In this document: piece by piece, positions 4,767 to 5,444 of the stretch
Position numbering within the stretch: the first letter of the stretch is position 1
Layout: every line of letters begins with the position of its first letter
Source of the DNA: Pseudomonadota bacterium
GTDB taxonomy: Bacteria > Pseudomonadota > Gammaproteobacteria > Xanthomonadales > Xanthomonadaceae
DNA: 5,444 bases
Reading direction: 5' to 3'
NCBI GenBank assembly: GCA_023423235.1
Contig: JAFAFY010000103.1
Span: forward strand, 1-5,444
Position numbers and translations under genes: made by a program
The notes under the pieces: model-generated
Told to the model about the DNA's origin: nothing
Database searches by the model: none
What the model saw: the letters and a program-made list of their open reading frames with translations, nothing else

Positions 4767-5224
4767 CCGGCGAAGCGATCCGCCGGGACGGCACCGTGCT
4801 CGGCTTCGATGTCGGCTCGCGCCGGATCGGGGTCGCGGTCGGCAGCGCATTCGGCCACGGGGCACGCGCGCTGGCAGTCATTGATGTGCACGGCGAGCAC
4901 GTCGATTGGGCGGCCATCGACAGGCTGCAGCGGGAGTGGCGTCCCGACGGCATGATCGTCGGCGATCCGATGACCCTTGACGGCGGCGACCAGCCCATTC
5001 GCGTCCGCGCCCATGCCTTCGCCGCCGCGCTCAAGGCACGCTACCGCATCGGGGTGGTGCTGGTGGACGAGCGCTCCAGCTCGATCGAGGCCGCCCAGCG
5101 TTTCGCCGCCGAGCGCGCCGAGGGGCGCCGCAAGCGCCGTGACGCCGCCGCTCTGGACGCGGTTGCGGCCGCAGTCATCGTCGAGCGCTGGCTCGCCGCG
5201 CCTGGCGACGCCACGCCTATCTGA
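4763..5224 (+). CDS. ruvX: Pre-16S rRNA nuclease / Holliday junction resolvase-like RuvX (YqgF)
   Basis: The product is a 153-residue RNase H-fold protein. The family is implicated in maturing the 5' end of 16S rRNA and, from its fold, was proposed as a Holliday junction resolvase; I favour the rRNA role from knowledge of the family. Motifs: GFDVGSRRIGVAVG (14-27) with catalytic D16, IVGDPMTLDG (65-74), VDERSSSIEA (101-110) with E103, and the C-terminal D132 in RRDAAALDAVAAAVIVERWL. Many relatives read VGLPLNMDG at the second motif; the DP version matches my memory of xanthomonad proteins. The ATG at 4763 is chosen because it overlaps the yqgE stop as ATGA and fits family length; a weak CAGG (4753-4756) lies upstream. 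pyrB, which I recall following ruvX in Xanthomonas, is not in the next 220 bp. Confidence 0.95.
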   Translation: MTGEAIRRDGTVLGFDVGSRRIGVAVGSAFGHGARALAVIDVHGEHVDWAAIDRLQREWRPDGMIVGDPMTLDGGDQPIRVRAHAFAAALKARYRIGVVLVDERSSSIEAAQRFAAERAEGRRKRRDAAALDAVAAAVIVERWLAAPGDATPI

Positions 5225-5255
5225 ACAGGGCTATCCGCGCGCATCCACCCCGACA

Positions 5256-5287
5256 GGCGCGTGCGGACTTCGGGCGCCGATTTTGTT
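5256..5287 (+). terminator. Possible terminator after ruvX
   Basis: GGCGC (5256-5260) can pair with GCGCC (5274-5278) over a 13-nt loop, followed two bases later by TTTTGTT (5281-5287). An alternative, longer stem, CCGCGCGC (5235-5242) with GCGTGCGG (5259-5266, one G-U pair), competes for the same bases. Both begin shortly after the ruvX stop. The stem next to the T-run is short, so this is a weak call. Confidence 0.4.
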
Positions 5288-5304
5288 GCAGTCGCAATCG
5301 AGGC

Positions 5305-5333
5305 TTGCGGTTGTCGCCGCTCCGGCGCACAAT
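5305..5333 (+). promoter_or_regulatory. Candidate sigma70-type promoter, upstream of a tandem pair
   Basis: TTGCGG (5305-5310) and CACAAT (5328-5333) have an exact 17-bp spacer. GCGC flanks the -10 on both sides, and the downstream GCGCGCCCC forms a GC-rich discriminator as seen at stable-RNA promoters. No open reading frame with a ribosome-binding site follows within the window, so the transcript would run through the second promoter and out of the window. Confidence 0.45.
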
Positions 5334-5411
5334 GCGCGCCCCGCCGAGGCGAGCCGGAAGGTTCGGGTTGGCGGGTCCGGGCACGGGGTTTGGCGCAGTC
5401 TTCACGAGGTG

Positions 5412-5439
5412 TTGACGTTCCTGGAAACCGCGCTAAGAT
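5412..5439 (+). promoter_or_regulatory. Strong-looking sigma70-type promoter at the window end
   Basis: TTGACG (5412-5417, 5/6) and TAAGAT (5434-5439, 4/6) are separated by 16 bp, and GTGCG follows. The start site would be about 7 bp further on, at or just past the last base, so the transcribed gene is not visible. Together with the promoter at 5305-5333 it resembles the tandem promoters of rRNA or tRNA operons, but that is inference. Confidence 0.6.
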
Positions 5440-5444
5440 GTGCG

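Noticed and set aside
5217..5405. Minus-strand open frame of 62 codons after ruvX
   Set aside because: It has a GTG start, no ribosome-binding site, an Arg/Pro/Asn-rich composition without any recognised motif, and it lies opposite the two plus-strand promoter candidates.

Overview
The window is a GC-rich, densely coded stretch of bacterial chromosome. The gene set, and the wording of the RuvX motifs (VGDPMTLDGGDQP, DERSSSIEA), point to a gammaproteobacterium of the Xanthomonadaceae/Lysobacter type. This placement is inferred from remembered family sequences, not from a search. I see no tRNA, rRNA, CRISPR array, transposase, integrase or other mobile element. I also see no undescribed multi-gene system: these are mostly housekeeping genes, and the less ordinary signals are in the spaces between them.

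Layout. Positions 1-506 hold the 3' end of pilU, a type IV pilus retraction ATPase cut by the window edge. Positions 600-1379 encode a secreted M48 zinc metallopeptidase of the LoiP/YcaL type. The spacer after it has a four-copy 7-bp tandem repeat and, just before the next gene, a chain of overlapping small palindromes. Positions 1562-2188 encode a cytoplasmic Mn-type superoxide dismutase (sodA). A perfect 12-bp hairpin separates it from the convergent gene tag (2270-2815, minus strand), a 3-methyladenine DNA glycosylase. A 107-bp divergent spacer with back-to-back candidate promoters and two near-identical 11-bp palindromes leads to two tightly packed plus-strand genes: a short SlyD-like FKBP prolyl isomerase (2923-3378) and a membrane fatty acid hydroxylase/sterol desaturase family protein (3382-4164). 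Next come yqgE/algH (4200-4766) and ruvX (4763-5224), overlapping by ATGA. The last 220 bp are non-coding. They hold a weak terminator candidate and two tandem promoter-like sequences, the second pointing out of the window.

How the genes relate. sodA and tag both limit oxidative or alkylation damage, but they converge and probably are not co-transcribed. FKBP plus hydroxylase, and yqgE plus ruvX, look like two short translationally coupled units. Both tag and yqgE have a -10-like hexamer ending exactly 6 nt before the ATG and no Shine-Dalgarno sequence, which suggests leaderless mRNAs.
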